From contig JAHTBO010000002.1 in assembly GCA_019166125.1 (NCBI GenBank), positions 431,651-495,650 of the forward strand: a stretch of 64,000 nucleotides of DNA, read 5' to 3'. Under the pieces are notes generated by a model that saw only the letters and a program-made list of their open reading frames with translations, was not told the DNA's origin and did no database searches. Numbering within the stretch: the first letter of the stretch is position 1; each line of letters begins with the position of its first letter. The position numbers and the translations under genes were made by a program. The stretch comes from Alcaligenaceae bacterium CGII-47 (GTDB lineage: Bacteria > Pseudomonadota > Gammaproteobacteria > Burkholderiales > Burkholderiaceae_B). Below, in pieces: positions 45,347-56,788 of the stretch.

Positions 45347-46810
45347 CTAGGCAGTGCCCCCCACTGTCAGCCCGTCCATGCGTAACGTTGGCATCCCCAC
45401 CCCGACCGGCACGCTCTGCCCTTCCTTGCCGCAGGTACCCACACCAGGGTCCAGTTGCAGGTCGTTGCCAATTAGGGCGATCTGCGTCATGGCCTCAGGT
45501 CCACTACCGATCAGGGTTGCGCCCTTGACCGGATAAGTCACTTTGCCGTTCTCGATCATATATGCCTCAGACGCCGAAAAAACAAATTTGCCACTCGTAA
45601 TATCGACCTGCCCGCCACCAAAATTCACCGCGTACAGGCCGCGCTCTACCGAGGCAATAATCTCCTCGGGCGGCGTCTGACCCGCCAGCATGTAGGTATT
45701 CGTCATACGGGGCATAGGCAAATGCGCATAGGACTCACGTCGCCCATTGCCTGTTACCGCCTGCTTCATAAGACGCGCGTTAAGCGAGTCCTGCATATAG
45801 CCCCTGAGGATACCGTCCTCGATCAGCACATTACGCTGCGTTGGCTGACCTTCGTCATCAACATTCAAGGAGCCACGCCGATCCGGCAAGGTACCATCAT
45901 CGACGACCGTCACGCCGCGCGAGGCGACGCGCTTGCCGATCCGGCCCGCAAACACGCTCGAGCCCTTGCGGTTGAAATCTCCCTCTAGCCCATGACCGAC
46001 TGCCTCATGCAACAGGATACCTGGCCAACCCGAGCCAAGCACCACCGTCATCTGGCCCGCCGGTGCCGGGCGTGCCTCCAGATTGATCCGGGCCTCATGC
46101 ACGGCTCGTTGCACGTAGCCGCGCAGCACCTCATCGGTGAAATAAGCCAGCCCGGTGCGCCCACCGCCACCGCCATGCCCCATCTCGCGGCGCCCCTTGC
46201 GCTCGGCAATAACCGTTACCGACAGCCGCACCAGCGGACGCACATCCGCCACCAGGCGACCATCGCTACCCGCCACCATGATGACCTCGTACTCGGCTGC
46301 CAGCCCAGCCATCACCTGGATGATCTCGGGATCCGCCGCACGCGCCATCTGCTCTACCCGCTCGAGCATCGCAACCTTATCGGGCGCAGACATGGACTCT
46401 ACCGGGTTGACGGGTACGTAGAGATGGTGCTTTAGTTCAGGCCCAGCGATAACTTTTTGGCGGCCAGCGCCCTGGCGTGCAATCGTACGTACGACCCGTG
46501 CCGAAGACAGGAGCGCCTGCTCTGAGAGGTTATCCGAGTATGCAAAAGCTGTTTTGTCGCCTGTAATGGCGCGCACACCCACCCCCTGATCAATGGCAAA
46601 GCTTCCGGTCTTGACGATGCCCTCCTCGAGGCTCCAGCCTTCACTGCAGGTGTATTGAAAATACAGATCGGCATAGTCAACCTTATGCGTAAAAATCTCG
46701 GATAAAGCGTGTGCCATATGCGATTCATCCAAACCCCACGGGTCCAGCAATACCGACTTGGCCGTAGCCAACGCATCAATGCCTGGTTCAACTGTCTTCA
46801 TATTCACCAT
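45347..46810 (-). CDS. tldD: TldD-type metalloprotease subunit
   Basis: This 487-residue protein has the metal-binding HExxxH motif in [19 protein letters not shown] and the flanking family segment [20 protein letters not shown] at the C-terminus. TldD works with TldE (PmbA), processing peptides such as microcin B17 precursor and degrading CcdA. No tldE is in the window. The gene follows the nitrilase gene by 6 bp and is followed by a strong terminator. A second Met three codons in (46801) is an alternative start. Confidence 0.95.
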   Translation of the reverse strand: MVNMKTVEPGIDALATAKSVLLDPWGLDESHMAHALSEIFTHKVDYADLYFQYTCSEGWSLEEGIVKTGSFAIDQGVGVRAITGDKTAFAYSDNLSEQALLSSARVVRTIARQGAGRQKVIAGPELKHHLYVPVNPVESMSAPDKVAMLERVEQMARAADPEIIQVMAGLAAEYEVIMVAGSDGRLVADVRPLVRLSVTVIAERKGRREMGHGGGGGRTGLAYFTDEVLRGYVQRAVHEARINLEARPAPAGQMTVVLGSGWPGILLHEAVGHGLEGDFNRKGSSVFAGRIGKRVASRGVTVVDDGTLPDRRGSLNVDDEGQPTQRNVLIEDGILRGYMQDSLNARLMKQAVTGNGRRESYAHLPMPRMTNTYMLAGQTPPEEIIASVERGLYAVNFGGGQVDITSGKFVFSASEAYMIENGKVTYPVKGATLIGSGPEAMTQIALIGNDLQLDPGVGTCGKEGQSVPVGVGMPTLRMDGLTVGGTA

Positions 46811-46816
46811 CCCGTA

Positions 46817-47635
46817 TCAACATCCAATTACGCGGTGTCGGAGTGCAGGCAAAGCCTGACGCACCTCCTCGATCCTGCGTTGTTCCAATTGCCCGCTCAC
46901 GACGCCTGGCCCCTCGGGCAGGCAATCCAATACCTCGCCCCAAGGATCTATCAACATCGAATGACCCCACGTGCGGCGACCATTTTCATGCAACCCACCT
47001 TGTGCCGACGCAAGCACATAACACTGATTCTCGATCGCACGCGCGCGCAGCAAGACCTCCCAGTGTACAGAACCTGTGGTGTAAGTGAATGCAGCGGGCA
47101 ACACCAATAGACTTACGTCGCCCCAGGCGCGAAACATTTCCGGAAATCGCAGGTCGTAGCAGATTGACAGCCCGACCCGACCAAATGGTAAGGCCAGCAC
47201 CTGTGGCGCATTATCTCCGGGTCGAATGACACGGGACTCGTCGTAATCCTCATCGCCACGTTGAAAGCCGAATAAATGTATTTTGTCGTAGCGCGCGCAC
47301 ACCTTGCCATCTGGCCCGAACGTCAGGCACGCATTATAAATACGATCCGCATCAGGACTGCGCAGCGGCAGCGTGCCGCCTACTAGCCAAAGCCCATGCT
47401 CCTGCGCCTGCTGGCTCAGAAAACTCTGTATCGGCCCCTGCCCAAAATCTTCTGCCAACCCGAGCTTGTCAGTATCATGTTGCCCCATCAAACAGAAATA
47501 CTCTGGCAATACCACGAGGCGCGCGCCAGACACGGCGGCCTGGGCAATCAATCCCGCAGCTTCACTCAGATTATGCTTAGCGGAAACACCTGATACCATC
47601 TGTATGGCAGCGACCTTAAAAGTTTTACCTGTCAT
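46817..47635 (-). CDS. carbon-nitrogen hydrolase of the Nit1/deaminated-glutathione-amidase type
   Basis: This 272-residue nitrilase-superfamily protein starts at ATG 47635 (a GTG at 47644 is also possible). The triad lies in VVLPEYFCLMG (Glu), YDKIHLFGF (Lys) and LSICYDLRFPE (Cys). The LRFPEMFRAWGDVSLLVLPAAFTYTTG segment is typical of the Nit1/NitA group that repairs deaminated glutathione or acts as omega-amidase. It is co-transcribed with tldD. Confidence 0.9.
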   Translation of the reverse strand: MTGKTFKVAAIQMVSGVSAKHNLSEAAGLIAQAAVSGARLVVLPEYFCLMGQHDTDKLGLAEDFGQGPIQSFLSQQAQEHGLWLVGGTLPLRSPDADRIYNACLTFGPDGKVCARYDKIHLFGFQRGDEDYDESRVIRPGDNAPQVLALPFGRVGLSICYDLRFPEMFRAWGDVSLLVLPAAFTYTTGSVHWEVLLRARAIENQCYVLASAQGGLHENGRRTWGHSMLIDPWGEVLDCLPEGPGVVSGQLEQRRIEEVRQALPALRHRVIGC

Positions 47636-47726
47636 TATGTCCACAACTATTAATAATCATTTAAAATAAAAGTGGAATCACCATAAACATGATTCACCCT
47701 ATCCAATTTACTTAACGGAAAGCCCA

Positions 47727-48092
47727 ATGACTCGTACGACTTATTCTGTGGCCAAGACCAGAATTGAAAAAGAAATCACTAAACTCCAAAAGCAAATGCA
47801 ATCCTTGCAGAACAAGCAGCGCGGCCCCGTCATCACGTCTATCGTTCGGCAGATGCGCGAATACGATATTTCTCCGGATGAAATTATCGCAGTCTTTGAC
47901 AAGAAATCCACCCGTGGCACCAAAGCAGCTCGCCCTGCACGGAAATCCACCGCACCCAAACGCGTCGTGGCTCCGAAATATATGCACCCCGAGACGCAGG
48001 CAACCTGGACGGGACGGGGTAAGGCGCCACGCTGGTTGGCCGATGCCGAGGCCCAAGGCCAGTCCCGCGATACTTTCCTGATTAATAAGTAA
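47727..48092 (+). CDS. H-NS family nucleoid protein
   Basis: This 121-residue protein has an N-terminal coiled-coil oligomerisation region (about 8-40, IEKEITKLQKQMQSLQNKQ), a basic linker (about 60-80) and the C-terminal DNA-binding segment HPETQATWTGRGKAPRWL (about 90-107). The WTGRGKAP core is the AT-hook-like loop of the Burkholderiales/Bordetella H-NS type. It should bind AT-rich DNA and silence acquired genes. It is divergent from the nitrilase gene. Confidence 0.92.
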   Translation: MTRTTYSVAKTRIEKEITKLQKQMQSLQNKQRGPVITSIVRQMREYDISPDEIIAVFDKKSTRGTKAARPARKSTAPKRVVAPKYMHPETQATWTGRGKAPRWLADAEAQGQSRDTFLINK

Positions 48093-48117
48093 GCCCAGGT
48101 TTTTATTAGGGTCTCTA

Positions 48118-48155
48118 ATTTGCCGCGCCGAACGTCCAGGTTCAGCGCGGCAAAT
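48118..48155. terminator. hairpin between hns-like and lipoprotein genes
   Basis: ATTTGCCGCGC (48118-48128) and GCGCGGCAAAT (48145-48155) form a perfect 11-bp stem with a 16-nt loop between convergent genes. The right arm overlaps the last codons of the lipoprotein gene. No strong T-run follows on either side, so it may be a weak bidirectional terminator. Confidence 0.55.
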
Positions 48156-48777
48156 CGTATTGCACCTCGATCACCTGACCATTACGGCCGGGAAACTGGT
48201 CGAATACTGCTCGTGCCAAATAAGGCATAATGGCGGTCAAATTATCCGACTGGCCCAGGCTCACTGCCGTCGCACGATAGACCTCTTTGTTGTGATCATC
48301 GCGATCACGAATCATGACGGTTAATGTATTTTTATACAAATTAACCGGTACGTCCTGTACCTGCGGCACCATCATCCAACCGCCCCACGAGGAAAATCGG
48401 CCGCCGAACGGCGGACGATAAAAGCCGAACGCACCATCATAATACGGGTCCACTTGGCGCTGGACCCAACGCTGCTCGACAGGATTACCATAATCCAGAC
48501 TTAACTCAAATCGTGCTGGACTGGTAGATTGCGCCTCGACCAAGCCCGTCGCACCAATCGCCGCACGCACCATATCCGCGTACGCCAAAAAAGGAAGATT
48601 ATTGCGCTGAGTATCTGAGGCAATGAGGCGATAATGTTCACCAGCCGTATTAGCAGGCCACTGTTGATAACGTGTCACCTGTGCCGATAAACTCGACGCG
48701 CAACCACTCAGGAGGGACAAGGCTAACACAACGCCGCCAAAACGCATGGTGCTAGACCAGCGGGACCAAACAGACAT
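48142..48777 (-). CDS. DUF4136 domain lipoprotein
   Basis: The start is ATG 48777 (MSVWSRWSSTMRFGG) with GAGG 5 nt upstream. The 211-residue protein has a lipobox (LSGC, followed by ASSLSAQ) and the DUF4136 body, including YRATAVSLGQSDNLTAIMPYLARAVFDQFP. A Tyr/Pro/Gly-rich central region (YYDGAFGFYRPPFGG) is notable. DUF4136 proteins are envelope lipoproteins of unknown function. It is divergent from pepN. Confidence 0.85.
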   Translation of the reverse strand: MSVWSRWSSTMRFGGVVLALSLLSGCASSLSAQVTRYQQWPANTAGEHYRLIASDTQRNNLPFLAYADMVRAAIGATGLVEAQSTSPARFELSLDYGNPVEQRWVQRQVDPYYDGAFGFYRPPFGGRFSSWGGWMMVPQVQDVPVNLYKNTLTVMIRDRDDHNKEVYRATAVSLGQSDNLTAIMPYLARAVFDQFPGRNGQVIEVQYDLPR

Positions 48778-48923
48778 AAAAGCCTCGCACTTATTCACAG
48801 TATTTCATCATAGAGCGTGCGGCCTGAATCAGGAAGCCATACGTTGCACATCGATACACCCCTCACCTGCTCGCTGCAAACACTACAATAATGGGGTTAT
48901 CGATCTAATTTACCAGGCCAATC

Positions 48924-51623
48924 ATGCGTACAGATTCCATTCCAACCGTTTTTCGCCAGGACTATACGCCCTATCCTTATCAGTTGCCCGATGTCAGTCT
49001 GGATTTCGATCTGGACGCTACCAGCACCCGCGTCCACGCCCGCTTGTCTTTTACACGAGACTTCGCACACAGTAGCCCACTTGTCTTGCACGGCGAAGAT
49101 CTAGAGTTGGTCTCTGTGATGATCAATCAAAGACCACTGAGCGCTGATGACTATACGCGCTCGGCACAGACCCTTACCCTCACGCCACCGGCGGGCAATG
49201 CGCCGTTTACCGTCGACATTGTTAGCCTGTGCCGTCCAGCAGACAATACAAGCCTCATGGGCCTGTATGTCTCAGGCGATAAGCTGTTCACCCAATGCGA
49301 AGCACAGGGTTTTCGACGTATCACCTGGTTCCCGGACCGCCCCGATGTCATGTCACGTTATCGCGTGACCTTGCGCGCCCATCCCCAGATCTATCCTACC
49401 TTGCTATCAAACGGCAATCTATTGAGCCAAACCACTTTGGACGACGGGCGCCTGGAAGCCATCTGGCACGACCCTCACCCTAAGCCCTGCTATTTGTTCG
49501 CCCTGGTCGCAGGCGACTTTGATCGTGTCGAGCGCACCGAGACCACGCGTAGCGGCACGCCCGCAACCTTGCAAGTCTACAGCGACCGAGGCTGCGAGGC
49601 TCAGACCCACTGGGCCCTTGATTGTCTCGCAAACGCCATGAAATGGGACGAACACCGATTCGGTCTAGAGCTCGATCTGGATCGGTTTATGGTGGTCGCT
49701 GCACGCGATTTCAACATGGGCGCCATGGAGAACAAGGGCTTAAATGTCTTTAATGCGGCCTATGTGCTGGCCGATCCCGATACGACCACCGACGCCGCAT
49801 ATCGAGGGGTCGAGTCAGTCATCGGACATGAATACTTTCATAACTGGACAGGTAACCGCGTCACGTGTCGCGACTGGTTTCAACTCTCTCTGAAGGAAGG
49901 CCTGACGGTCTTTAGGGATCAGGAGTTTTCCGCCGACATGATGGCCCACGGCTTGCCTGCACACGAGGCGGCAAGCGCCCGAGCCGTAAAACGTATCGAC
50001 GATGTGACCGCACTACGTATTGCTCAGTTCCCTGAAGACAGTGGCCCGATGGCGCACCCTATCCGCCCTGACAGTTATCAGGAAATCGGCAACTTCTATA
50101 CGGCTACCGTCTATGAAAAAGGCGCCGAGGTCATCCGCATGCAACACACCTTACTGGGTGAGGCGGACTTTCGTGCAGGCCTGACCGAGTACTTCAGACG
50201 TCACGATGGCCAGGCAGTAACCTGCGACGATTTTGTCAATGCCATGGAGTCCGTCTACACAAAACGTCATCCGGGCAAGGATTTTTCTGTATTCCGCCGC
50301 TGGTATACCCAGGCGGGCACACCTCGCGTGCAGGTGCAGCTCGATCACAATGCGCAGACCCAAACCTGCCGCATCACCTTACGCCAGCATTGCGCACCGG
50401 TCGGCCTGGAGACACGCCAAAACCCCGTTCTCGCCAAACCTCCTTTGCATATCCCTCTGGCTATCGGCCTGCTCGACCCGGATGGCCACCCACTGGTGAT
50501 CGAACACGAAGGCCAGCGCCGCGACACAGTATTGCTGGAACTGCGCGATACCGAATGTAGTTGGACATTTCCCCATATCGCCCAACGCCCAATGATCTCA
50601 CTACTGCGCAATTTCTCGGCGCCCGTGGTGATCGAGTATGCGCGCCCCGACAAAGAGCTCGCAGTGCTGGCGCGCTGCGATACCGATCCGTTTGCACGAT
50701 GGGAAGCCGGCCAAGAACTCGCGCGCCGTTACCTGCTCGCCCGCGTCGCAGCCATTCAGGGTGGACAGACGCCACCGGATGCCACCACACTGATCCAGGC
50801 ATGGCAGGCTGCCCTCACCGACACCCAATTGACACCCGCCTACCAGGCACGTCTGCTGGCCCTGCCCTCGGCCAAGGAATTACTTGCACTGACCTCTCCC
50901 ATGGATCCTCAGGCAGTTGTGCAGGCTCACCAGCAAACCCATCATTTGCTGGCAACGCAGCTCGTCCAAACCTGGCTCCAGATCTACCGCGCCCACCCAA
51001 GCACGTCAGCCCCTTATCAACCTGATGCGATGTCTTCGGGGCGCCGGGCACTCAGGAATCTCGCCCTCGCCTACCTGCTTGATGCCCAACACCCCGACGC
51101 CCATGCGTTGGCATTGCAGCAGTACCGTGAGGCGGGCAATATGACTGACCGCATGGGTGGGCTGACCGCCCTTGTGTGCTATAGCAGCGGCCCAGACGTT
51201 ATCCACGCGCTGGATGACTTTCACACACGCTGGCAGCATGATCCGCTCGTACTGGATCGTTGGTTCAGCGTACAGGCAAGCGCGCCATCGCGTACGCTGG
51301 CGGATATCCAGGCCCTTATGCAGCATCCGGATTTTGTGTTGCGTAACCCGAACCGGGCACGCTCTCTTATTTTTCGCTTCTGCCTGGATAACCTCCAGGC
51401 GATCCACACCACACAGGGCTATACCTTCTGGGCGGATCAGGTATTGGCGCTAGATGCCATCAACCCCGAGATCGCCGCCCGTCTGGCGCGCGCCTTCGAT
51501 AACTGGGCACGCTACATCCCCGCGAACCGTGACGCCTTACAAGCGGCACTCACCCGCATACTGAATAGCGACGGCCTATCGCGCAACGTCCATGAAATTA
51601 TTTCCAAAGCACTGAATATCTAA
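48924..51623 (+). CDS. pepN: aminopeptidase N (M1 family)
   Basis: This 899-residue protein has the exopeptidase motif GAMENKG and the zinc motif HEYFHNWTGNR with the third ligand in LKEGLTVFRDQE. The remaining C-terminal half is the Ig-like plus ARM-like domain of E. coli PepN-type enzymes. It removes N-terminal residues from cytosolic peptides. The gene is followed after 25 bp by fbp. Confidence 0.97.
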   Translation: MRTDSIPTVFRQDYTPYPYQLPDVSLDFDLDATSTRVHARLSFTRDFAHSSPLVLHGEDLELVSVMINQRPLSADDYTRSAQTLTLTPPAGNAPFTVDIVSLCRPADNTSLMGLYVSGDKLFTQCEAQGFRRITWFPDRPDVMSRYRVTLRAHPQIYPTLLSNGNLLSQTTLDDGRLEAIWHDPHPKPCYLFALVAGDFDRVERTETTRSGTPATLQVYSDRGCEAQTHWALDCLANAMKWDEHRFGLELDLDRFMVVAARDFNMGAMENKGLNVFNAAYVLADPDTTTDAAYRGVESVIGHEYFHNWTGNRVTCRDWFQLSLKEGLTVFRDQEFSADMMAHGLPAHEAASARAVKRIDDVTALRIAQFPEDSGPMAHPIRPDSYQEIGNFYTATVYEKGAEVIRMQHTLLGEADFRAGLTEYFRRHDGQAVTCDDFVNAMESVYTKRHPGKDFSVFRRWYTQAGTPRVQVQLDHNAQTQTCRITLRQHCAPVGLETRQNPVLAKPPLHIPLAIGLLDPDGHPLVIEHEGQRRDTVLLELRDTECSWTFPHIAQRPMISLLRNFSAPVVIEYARPDKELAVLARCDTDPFARWEAGQELARRYLLARVAAIQGGQTPPDATTLIQAWQAALTDTQLTPAYQARLLALPSAKELLALTSPMDPQAVVQAHQQTHHLLATQLVQTWLQIYRAHPSTSAPYQPDAMSSGRRALRNLALAYLLDAQHPDAHALALQQYREAGNMTDRMGGLTALVCYSSGPDVIHALDDFHTRWQHDPLVLDRWFSVQASAPSRTLADIQALMQHPDFVLRNPNRARSLIFRFCLDNLQAIHTTQGYTFWADQVLALDAINPEIAARLARAFDNWARYIPANRDALQAALTRILNSDGLSRNVHEIISKALNI

Positions 51624-51648
51624 TAATGACTTATCTTAGGGGATTTTC

Positions 51649-52659
51649 TTGAAATACAAGACACTGACACAGTATCTGGTCGAACAGCAAAGACAGCATC
51701 AGGCCGTCTCCGCTGAAGTGCGTTTGCTCATTGAGACGGTCTGCCGGGCTTGCAAGGCCATTAGCCACACGGTGAGCAAAGGCGCATTGGGCGGCGTTCT
51801 GGGTAGCCTGGGCACCGAAAACGTGCAGGGTGAGATACAAAAAAAACTTGATGTGCTCTCTAACGAGATTTTGCTTGAGGCAAACGAATGGGGGGGCAAT
51901 CTGGCTGCCATGGCCTCCGAGGAGATGACAACCATACACCGCATCCCCAATTATTATCCCAAGGGGCAAAACCTCTTACTGTTCGATCCACTCGATGGCT
52001 CTTCGAACATTGACGTCAATGTCTCGATCGGCACCATTTTTTCTGTTCTACAGGCCCCACCCGCCAGAACAGATCGCGAGATCGACGAGGCCGACTTTCT
52101 GCAACCCGGCACCCGGCAGGTTGCTGCAGGCTATGCCGTCTATGGCCCGCAGACTATGCTGGTGCTTACCGTGGGCACCGGCGTCGTGGGCTTTACCCTG
52201 GATCGCGAGATGGGCTCGTGGTTGCTGACTCACGAAGACATCCGCATTCCAGAGGACACCTCTGAATTCGCGATCAATATGTCAAACATGAGACATTGGG
52301 AGCCGCCCGTACGTCGCTATATCGAGGAATGCCTACAAGGCGAGGCAGGACCACTTGGCAAGAACTTCAATATGCGCTGGGTGGCATCAATGGTCGCTGA
52401 CGTCCATCGTATCCTTACCCGAGGCGGCATATTCATGTACCCGCGTGACACACGGCCTTCGGGTCTGCATGGCAAGCTGCGCCTGATGTACGAAGCCAAT
52501 CCAATGAGCTTTATTGTGGAACAGGCGGGGGGTGCCGCGATAGATGGCACCCAGCGCATCCTCGAGACACAACCCGATCAATTACACCAACGAATCGGCG
52601 TTATTCTGGGGTCACGCAACGAGGTTGAGCGCCTTCAACGCTATCACCAAAACGCCTGA
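51649..52659 (+). CDS. fbp: fructose-1,6-bisphosphatase class I
   Basis: This 336-residue protein has the metal and phosphate motif [17 protein letters not shown] (about 111-127), the downstream [14 protein letters not shown] and the family block [31 protein letters not shown]. It carries out the committed step of gluconeogenesis. Translation appears to begin at a TTG (51649) with AGGGGA upstream. Confidence 0.96.
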   Translation: MKYKTLTQYLVEQQRQHQAVSAEVRLLIETVCRACKAISHTVSKGALGGVLGSLGTENVQGEIQKKLDVLSNEILLEANEWGGNLAAMASEEMTTIHRIPNYYPKGQNLLLFDPLDGSSNIDVNVSIGTIFSVLQAPPARTDREIDEADFLQPGTRQVAAGYAVYGPQTMLVLTVGTGVVGFTLDREMGSWLLTHEDIRIPEDTSEFAINMSNMRHWEPPVRRYIEECLQGEAGPLGKNFNMRWVASMVADVHRILTRGGIFMYPRDTRPSGLHGKLRLMYEANPMSFIVEQAGGAAIDGTQRILETQPDQLHQRIGVILGSRNEVERLQRYHQNA

Positions 52660-52727
52660 CCCTATTCGGATGGGGAGGGTCACGACGCACCGCTCCCCGA
52701 ACGCGACTGCGTTAATGCCTGGTATGT

Positions 52728-53714
52728 TCAGTCCAGCGTCAGGACGGTGGCGCCTGTTGTCTGCCGTCCCTCCAGTGCACGGTGCGCCTCGCCGACGTCT
52801 TCGATCGCGTAGCGTTGGCCGATCGAGATCCGGATCTTCCCACTGACCACCATTTCAAACAACTCGGCTGCTGCCGACTGCATCGCCTCCATGGTGGCCA
52901 CATGCGTACTGACGGTGGGGCGCGTCACGTAGAGCGAGCCCTTACTGGCCAACTGGGCGAGATCCACCCCTTCAACCGAGCCAGAGGCATTGCCAAAGCT
53001 CACCATCATGCCGCGCGGCCGCAAGCAATCCAGAGACTGTTCCCAGGTGCTCTTGCCGACGCCGTCATAGACGACCGGAACCTTTTGACCATTGGTCAGT
53101 TCATTGACACGCTGCACGATATCCTCGCGTGAGGTATCGATTACCTCCCAGGCACCATGCTGTCGGGCAAGCGCCGCCTTCTCGGGGGTAGAGGCCGTTC
53201 CAATGAGTTTGACGCCCAGGGCACGCGCCCATTGACAGGCAATCAGGCCCACACCACCTGCCGCCGCATGAAATAGAATCGTCTCAGTCCCTTCCAAACG
53301 GAACGTCTGGCGAAATAGATACCGCACAGTCAGGCCCTTGAGCATCAGCGCTGCCGCCTCGTCAAAACTTACACTATCGGGGATCACCACGACGCGATGG
53401 GCGGGCACGTTACGCAACTGTGCATAGGCCCCAATAGGACTTTGGCCGTATGCCACCCGATCACCGATCCGAAGGTGCTTGACCTCGGCACCCACTGCCT
53501 CCACGACACCAGCGGCCTCAAAACCCAAGCCATGCGGCAGAGGATTCGGATACATGCCTGTGCGGCAATAAATGTCGATAAAATTCAGACCTGCGGCCTT
53601 TTGTCGAATTCTGACCTCATCCGCCGCCAGGGGACCGACGGGTGCCCGCACAACCTTCATGACCTCAGGCCCGCCATGCTGTTCAAGCCGAACAACTTTT
53701 ACTTGTTCATCCAC
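52728..53714 (-). CDS. NADPH:quinone oxidoreductase-type zinc-free alcohol dehydrogenase
   Basis: This 328-residue MDR protein starts at GTG 53714 with GAGGAG upstream. It has YPNPLPHGLGFEAAGVVEAVG, the nucleotide loop FHAAAGGVGLIACQWA and no structural zinc cysteines, which matches the Qor (QOR1) group. It reduces quinones or activated alkenes with NADPH. It is divergent from the exporter gene by 62 bp. Confidence 0.9.
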   Translation of the reverse strand: MDEQVKVVRLEQHGGPEVMKVVRAPVGPLAADEVRIRQKAAGLNFIDIYCRTGMYPNPLPHGLGFEAAGVVEAVGAEVKHLRIGDRVAYGQSPIGAYAQLRNVPAHRVVVIPDSVSFDEAAALMLKGLTVRYLFRQTFRLEGTETILFHAAAGGVGLIACQWARALGVKLIGTASTPEKAALARQHGAWEVIDTSREDIVQRVNELTNGQKVPVVYDGVGKSTWEQSLDCLRPRGMMVSFGNASGSVEGVDLAQLASKGSLYVTRPTVSTHVATMEAMQSAAAELFEMVVSGKIRISIGQRYAIEDVGEAHRALEGRQTTGATVLTLD

Positions 53715-53776
53715 AACTGACTCCTCGATGTAAAGTATGAAGCATCAATGTTAAACCTGATTCACACAACGCTCGC

Positions 53777-54634
53777 ATGAACACCCGCCAAGCCCGTGTA
53801 TCCATCCATATTGCGGCACTGCTATTTGGCCTGACCGGCATATTCGGAGAGCTCATCGCCGCGAGTGCCGTATTGATCACCGCCGGACGAGCACTGTTCG
53901 CCGTGCTCACGCTCTATCTGGTGATCCATCACGGCGGCCATAAGCCTCACACACGTCCCAGTCTGTCCGAACTCGGTGTTCTGACCCTGGCGGGCGCCCT
54001 GCTAACAATACACTGGATCACCTTTTTTATCGCGGTGAAAGTAAGCGGCATCGCTATTGCCACGCTGGGCTTTGCCAGCTTCCCGGCATTTATTACCCTA
54101 TTTGAAGGCCTGATCTTCAAGGAGCGCAGCACGCGTAGCGAATGGCTGGTGGTCTTGCTGGTGAGCGCTGGTCTGGTTTTGGTGACGCCATCGTTTGACT
54201 TGCAAGATCAGAATACCACCGGACTTGCCTGGGCTATTCTTTCTGGCCTGAGCTTCGCACTGTTCACCCTCGCCAATCGCAAAGCCGTATTACATATGGC
54301 GGCACGCGAGCTCGCCTGCTGGGAGAATCTCGTTGTTGTCATTCTGACCCTACCGTGGTGCTTTGCCGAGTTCACCACGCTCAGGCTGCTCGACTGGGTT
54401 TGGCTACTCATGCTGGGTGTATTTTGTACGGCCTTGTCTCATGCGCTGTTGGTCTCCAGCCTCTCGCGCCTCAAGGCCCGTAGCGCAGGGATCATCATCG
54501 CACTGGAACCCATTTATGCTATTTTCTTTGCGGCCATTTTATTCGCCCAATACCCTTCTTTGCGTGCGCTGGCAGGCGGCGCGCTGATCATCAGCGCCAT
54601 TGTCTGGTCAGGCATGCGCTCAGAGCGTGAGTAG
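53777..54634 (+). CDS. EamA/DMT family membrane transporter
   Basis: This 285-residue protein has ten predicted membrane helices as two EamA repeats (about 10-138 and 150-280), with the usual ALEPIYAIFFAAILF segment in the second. Drug/metabolite transporters of this type export amino acids or other metabolites; the substrate cannot be told. It lies upstream of yebC but separated by about 100 bp. Confidence 0.88.
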   Translation: MNTRQARVSIHIAALLFGLTGIFGELIAASAVLITAGRALFAVLTLYLVIHHGGHKPHTRPSLSELGVLTLAGALLTIHWITFFIAVKVSGIAIATLGFASFPAFITLFEGLIFKERSTRSEWLVVLLVSAGLVLVTPSFDLQDQNTTGLAWAILSGLSFALFTLANRKAVLHMAARELACWENLVVVILTLPWCFAEFTTLRLLDWVWLLMLGVFCTALSHALLVSSLSRLKARSAGIIIALEPIYAIFFAAILFAQYPSLRALAGGALIISAIVWSGMRSERE

Positions 54635-54738
54635 GCCTGCGTCCTTGCGGACTTGGCGGGCTTGCTGCCAGAACGTGACACACAGGGTAAAATCGTCCTC
54701 TACTTCATGAACTTACTGAATAGAACACCTGGAAAATT

Positions 54739-55470
54739 ATGGCTGGACATAGCAAGTGGGCAAACATCCAACACCGCAAAGGACGTCAGGACGCCAAACG
54801 CGGCAAACTTTGGACCAAAATCATCCGTGAGGTCACGGTCGCTGCCCGTGCCGGCGGCCCCGACCCGGATGCCAATCCACGTCTGCGCATGGCCTGGGAC
54901 AAGGCGACTGCAGCAAATATGCCCAAAGACAACATCCTGCGCGCCGTCCAACGTGGCGCAGGCGGCATAGATGGTGCGAACTACGAAGAAATCCGTTACG
55001 AAGGGTACGGCCCAGGCGGTGCGGCCGTGCTCATCGACTGCATGACCGACAATCGCCAGCGTACGGTCTCCGAGGTGCGTCACGCCCTATCCAAGAACGG
55101 CGGCAATTTGGGTCAGGATGGCAGTGTGGCCTTTATGTTTCAACACTGCGGCCAGTTTTTGTTTGCCCCCGGCACCTCCGAAGAGCAGGTGATGGAAATC
55201 GCACTGGATGCGGGCGCTGACGATATTCAGTCTGACGACGACGGTCTAATCGAGGTCACATGCGAACCAGCTCGCTATTCCGCCGTCAAAGCCGCCTTCG
55301 AAGCAGCAACGCTGACCCCCGAGCTCGAAGGTGTCGTCATGAAGGCCTTGAACGAGGTAGAGCTGAATGCCGAGGACACCGAGCGCATGCAAAAGATCAT
55401 CGATACGCTCGAAGGGCTGGATGATGTCCAGGATGTGTACACCACGGCCATTCTGGAAGACGCTGAATGA
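54739..55470 (+). CDS. yebC: YebC/PmpR family DNA-binding regulatory protein
   Basis: This 243-residue protein begins [20 protein letters not shown] as in all YebC proteins and has [23 protein letters not shown] in the middle. Family members are described both as transcription regulators and as factors that relieve ribosome stalling at proline runs. Its stop overlaps purD (ATGA), so it leads the operon yebC-purD and onward. Confidence 0.95.
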   Translation: MAGHSKWANIQHRKGRQDAKRGKLWTKIIREVTVAARAGGPDPDANPRLRMAWDKATAANMPKDNILRAVQRGAGGIDGANYEEIRYEGYGPGGAAVLIDCMTDNRQRTVSEVRHALSKNGGNLGQDGSVAFMFQHCGQFLFAPGTSEEQVMEIALDAGADDIQSDDDGLIEVTCEPARYSAVKAAFEAATLTPELEGVVMKALNEVELNAEDTERMQKIIDTLEGLDDVQDVYTTAILEDAE

Positions 55471-56756
55471 AACTGCTGGTGATTGGCAGCGGCGGTCGCG
55501 AGCACGCCCTGGCCTGGAAACTTTCTCATTCGCCACGCGTCGAAAAGGTCTACGTGGCGCCCGGCAATGGCGGCACAAGCCAGACTCCGCTGCTGCATAA
55601 TCTTGATATTCAGGATACCGATGCACTGATTGCATTTGCGCGCCAGGAAAAAATTGCGTTTACCGTCGTTGGCCCCGAAGCCCCTCTGGCCGCTGGCATG
55701 GTCGATGCCTTTCGCGCTGCCGACTTACGTATTTTTGGGCCGACCCGCGCCGCCGCACAACTAGAGAGCTCCAAGGATTTCGCCAAAGCCTTCATGCTGC
55801 GCCACGGCATCCAGACCGCTGCATATGAGACGTTTAGCGATCCGCTTCTGGCCAAGGCCTATATTGCTCGGCACGGTGCCCCAATTGTGATCAAGGCGGA
55901 TGGTCTCGCGGCGGGCAAGGGCGTCGTGGTTGCCCAGACACTGGACGAGGCTGAGCAGGCGATTGATCATATGCTGGGCGATGGCAAGCTGGGTGAGGCG
56001 GGCGCACGCGTCGTCATCGAGGCATTTCTCGAGGGCGAAGAGGCAAGCTTTATCGTTATGTGTGACGGTCAGCATGTCCTGGCGCTTGCCACGAGCCAGG
56101 ACCACAAGCGCCTCTGTGATAATGACCAAGGTCCCAATACGGGCGGCATGGGTGCCTACTCGCCCGCACCCATCATTACCCCCGCCCTGCATAACCGCAT
56201 CATGCGCGAAATCATTCTGCCCACCGTTCAGGGGATGCGTCGCGACGGTATTCTGTATACAGGATTTTTGTACGCCGGGTTGATGATCGGCCCTGGGACA
56301 GACAGCCAGCGCACAATCAAGGCGCTAGAATTCAACTGTCGGCTGGGCGACCCAGAGACCCAACCCATCATGATGCGCGTCAAGAGCGACCTAACTGCTG
56401 TATTCGAACATGCCTTGAGCGGCACGCTGGATCAAGCCGAAATTGAGTGGGATCGACGCACAGCACTAGGCGTGGTCCTCGCGGCGCACGGCTACCCGGG
56501 CGCACCGCGCCAGAACGACCCCATCAGCCAGCTCGCCCCCGACACAGACACGTGCATGACTTTCCATGCGGGCACCACGTACCGGGACAATCAACTGATC
56601 ACGAGCGGTGGACGCGTGTTGTGCGTCACGACGCTGGCCGACTCCGTTCTGCGCGCACAGCAGGCAGCCTACGAAGCGATCTCACACACGCAATTTGAGG
56701 GCAGACAATACCGTAATGATATCGGCTGGCGAGCGCTACCCAGCAGCAAAGCCTGA
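55467..56756 (+). CDS. purD: phosphoribosylamine-glycine ligase
   Basis: This 429-residue ATP-grasp enzyme opens [19 protein letters not shown] and has [27 protein letters not shown] and [12 protein letters not shown]. It makes glycinamide ribonucleotide, the second step of purine synthesis. It is coupled to yebC and followed 32 bp later by hemF. Confidence 0.97.
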   Translation: MKLLVIGSGGREHALAWKLSHSPRVEKVYVAPGNGGTSQTPLLHNLDIQDTDALIAFARQEKIAFTVVGPEAPLAAGMVDAFRAADLRIFGPTRAAAQLESSKDFAKAFMLRHGIQTAAYETFSDPLLAKAYIARHGAPIVIKADGLAAGKGVVVAQTLDEAEQAIDHMLGDGKLGEAGARVVIEAFLEGEEASFIVMCDGQHVLALATSQDHKRLCDNDQGPNTGGMGAYSPAPIITPALHNRIMREIILPTVQGMRRDGILYTGFLYAGLMIGPGTDSQRTIKALEFNCRLGDPETQPIMMRVKSDLTAVFEHALSGTLDQAEIEWDRRTALGVVLAAHGYPGAPRQNDPISQLAPDTDTCMTFHAGTTYRDNQLITSGGRVLCVTTLADSVLRAQQAAYEAISHTQFEGRQYRNDIGWRALPSSKA

Positions 56757-56788
56757 TCCCCCCTGCCTCCCACACAGGATTTTTACCC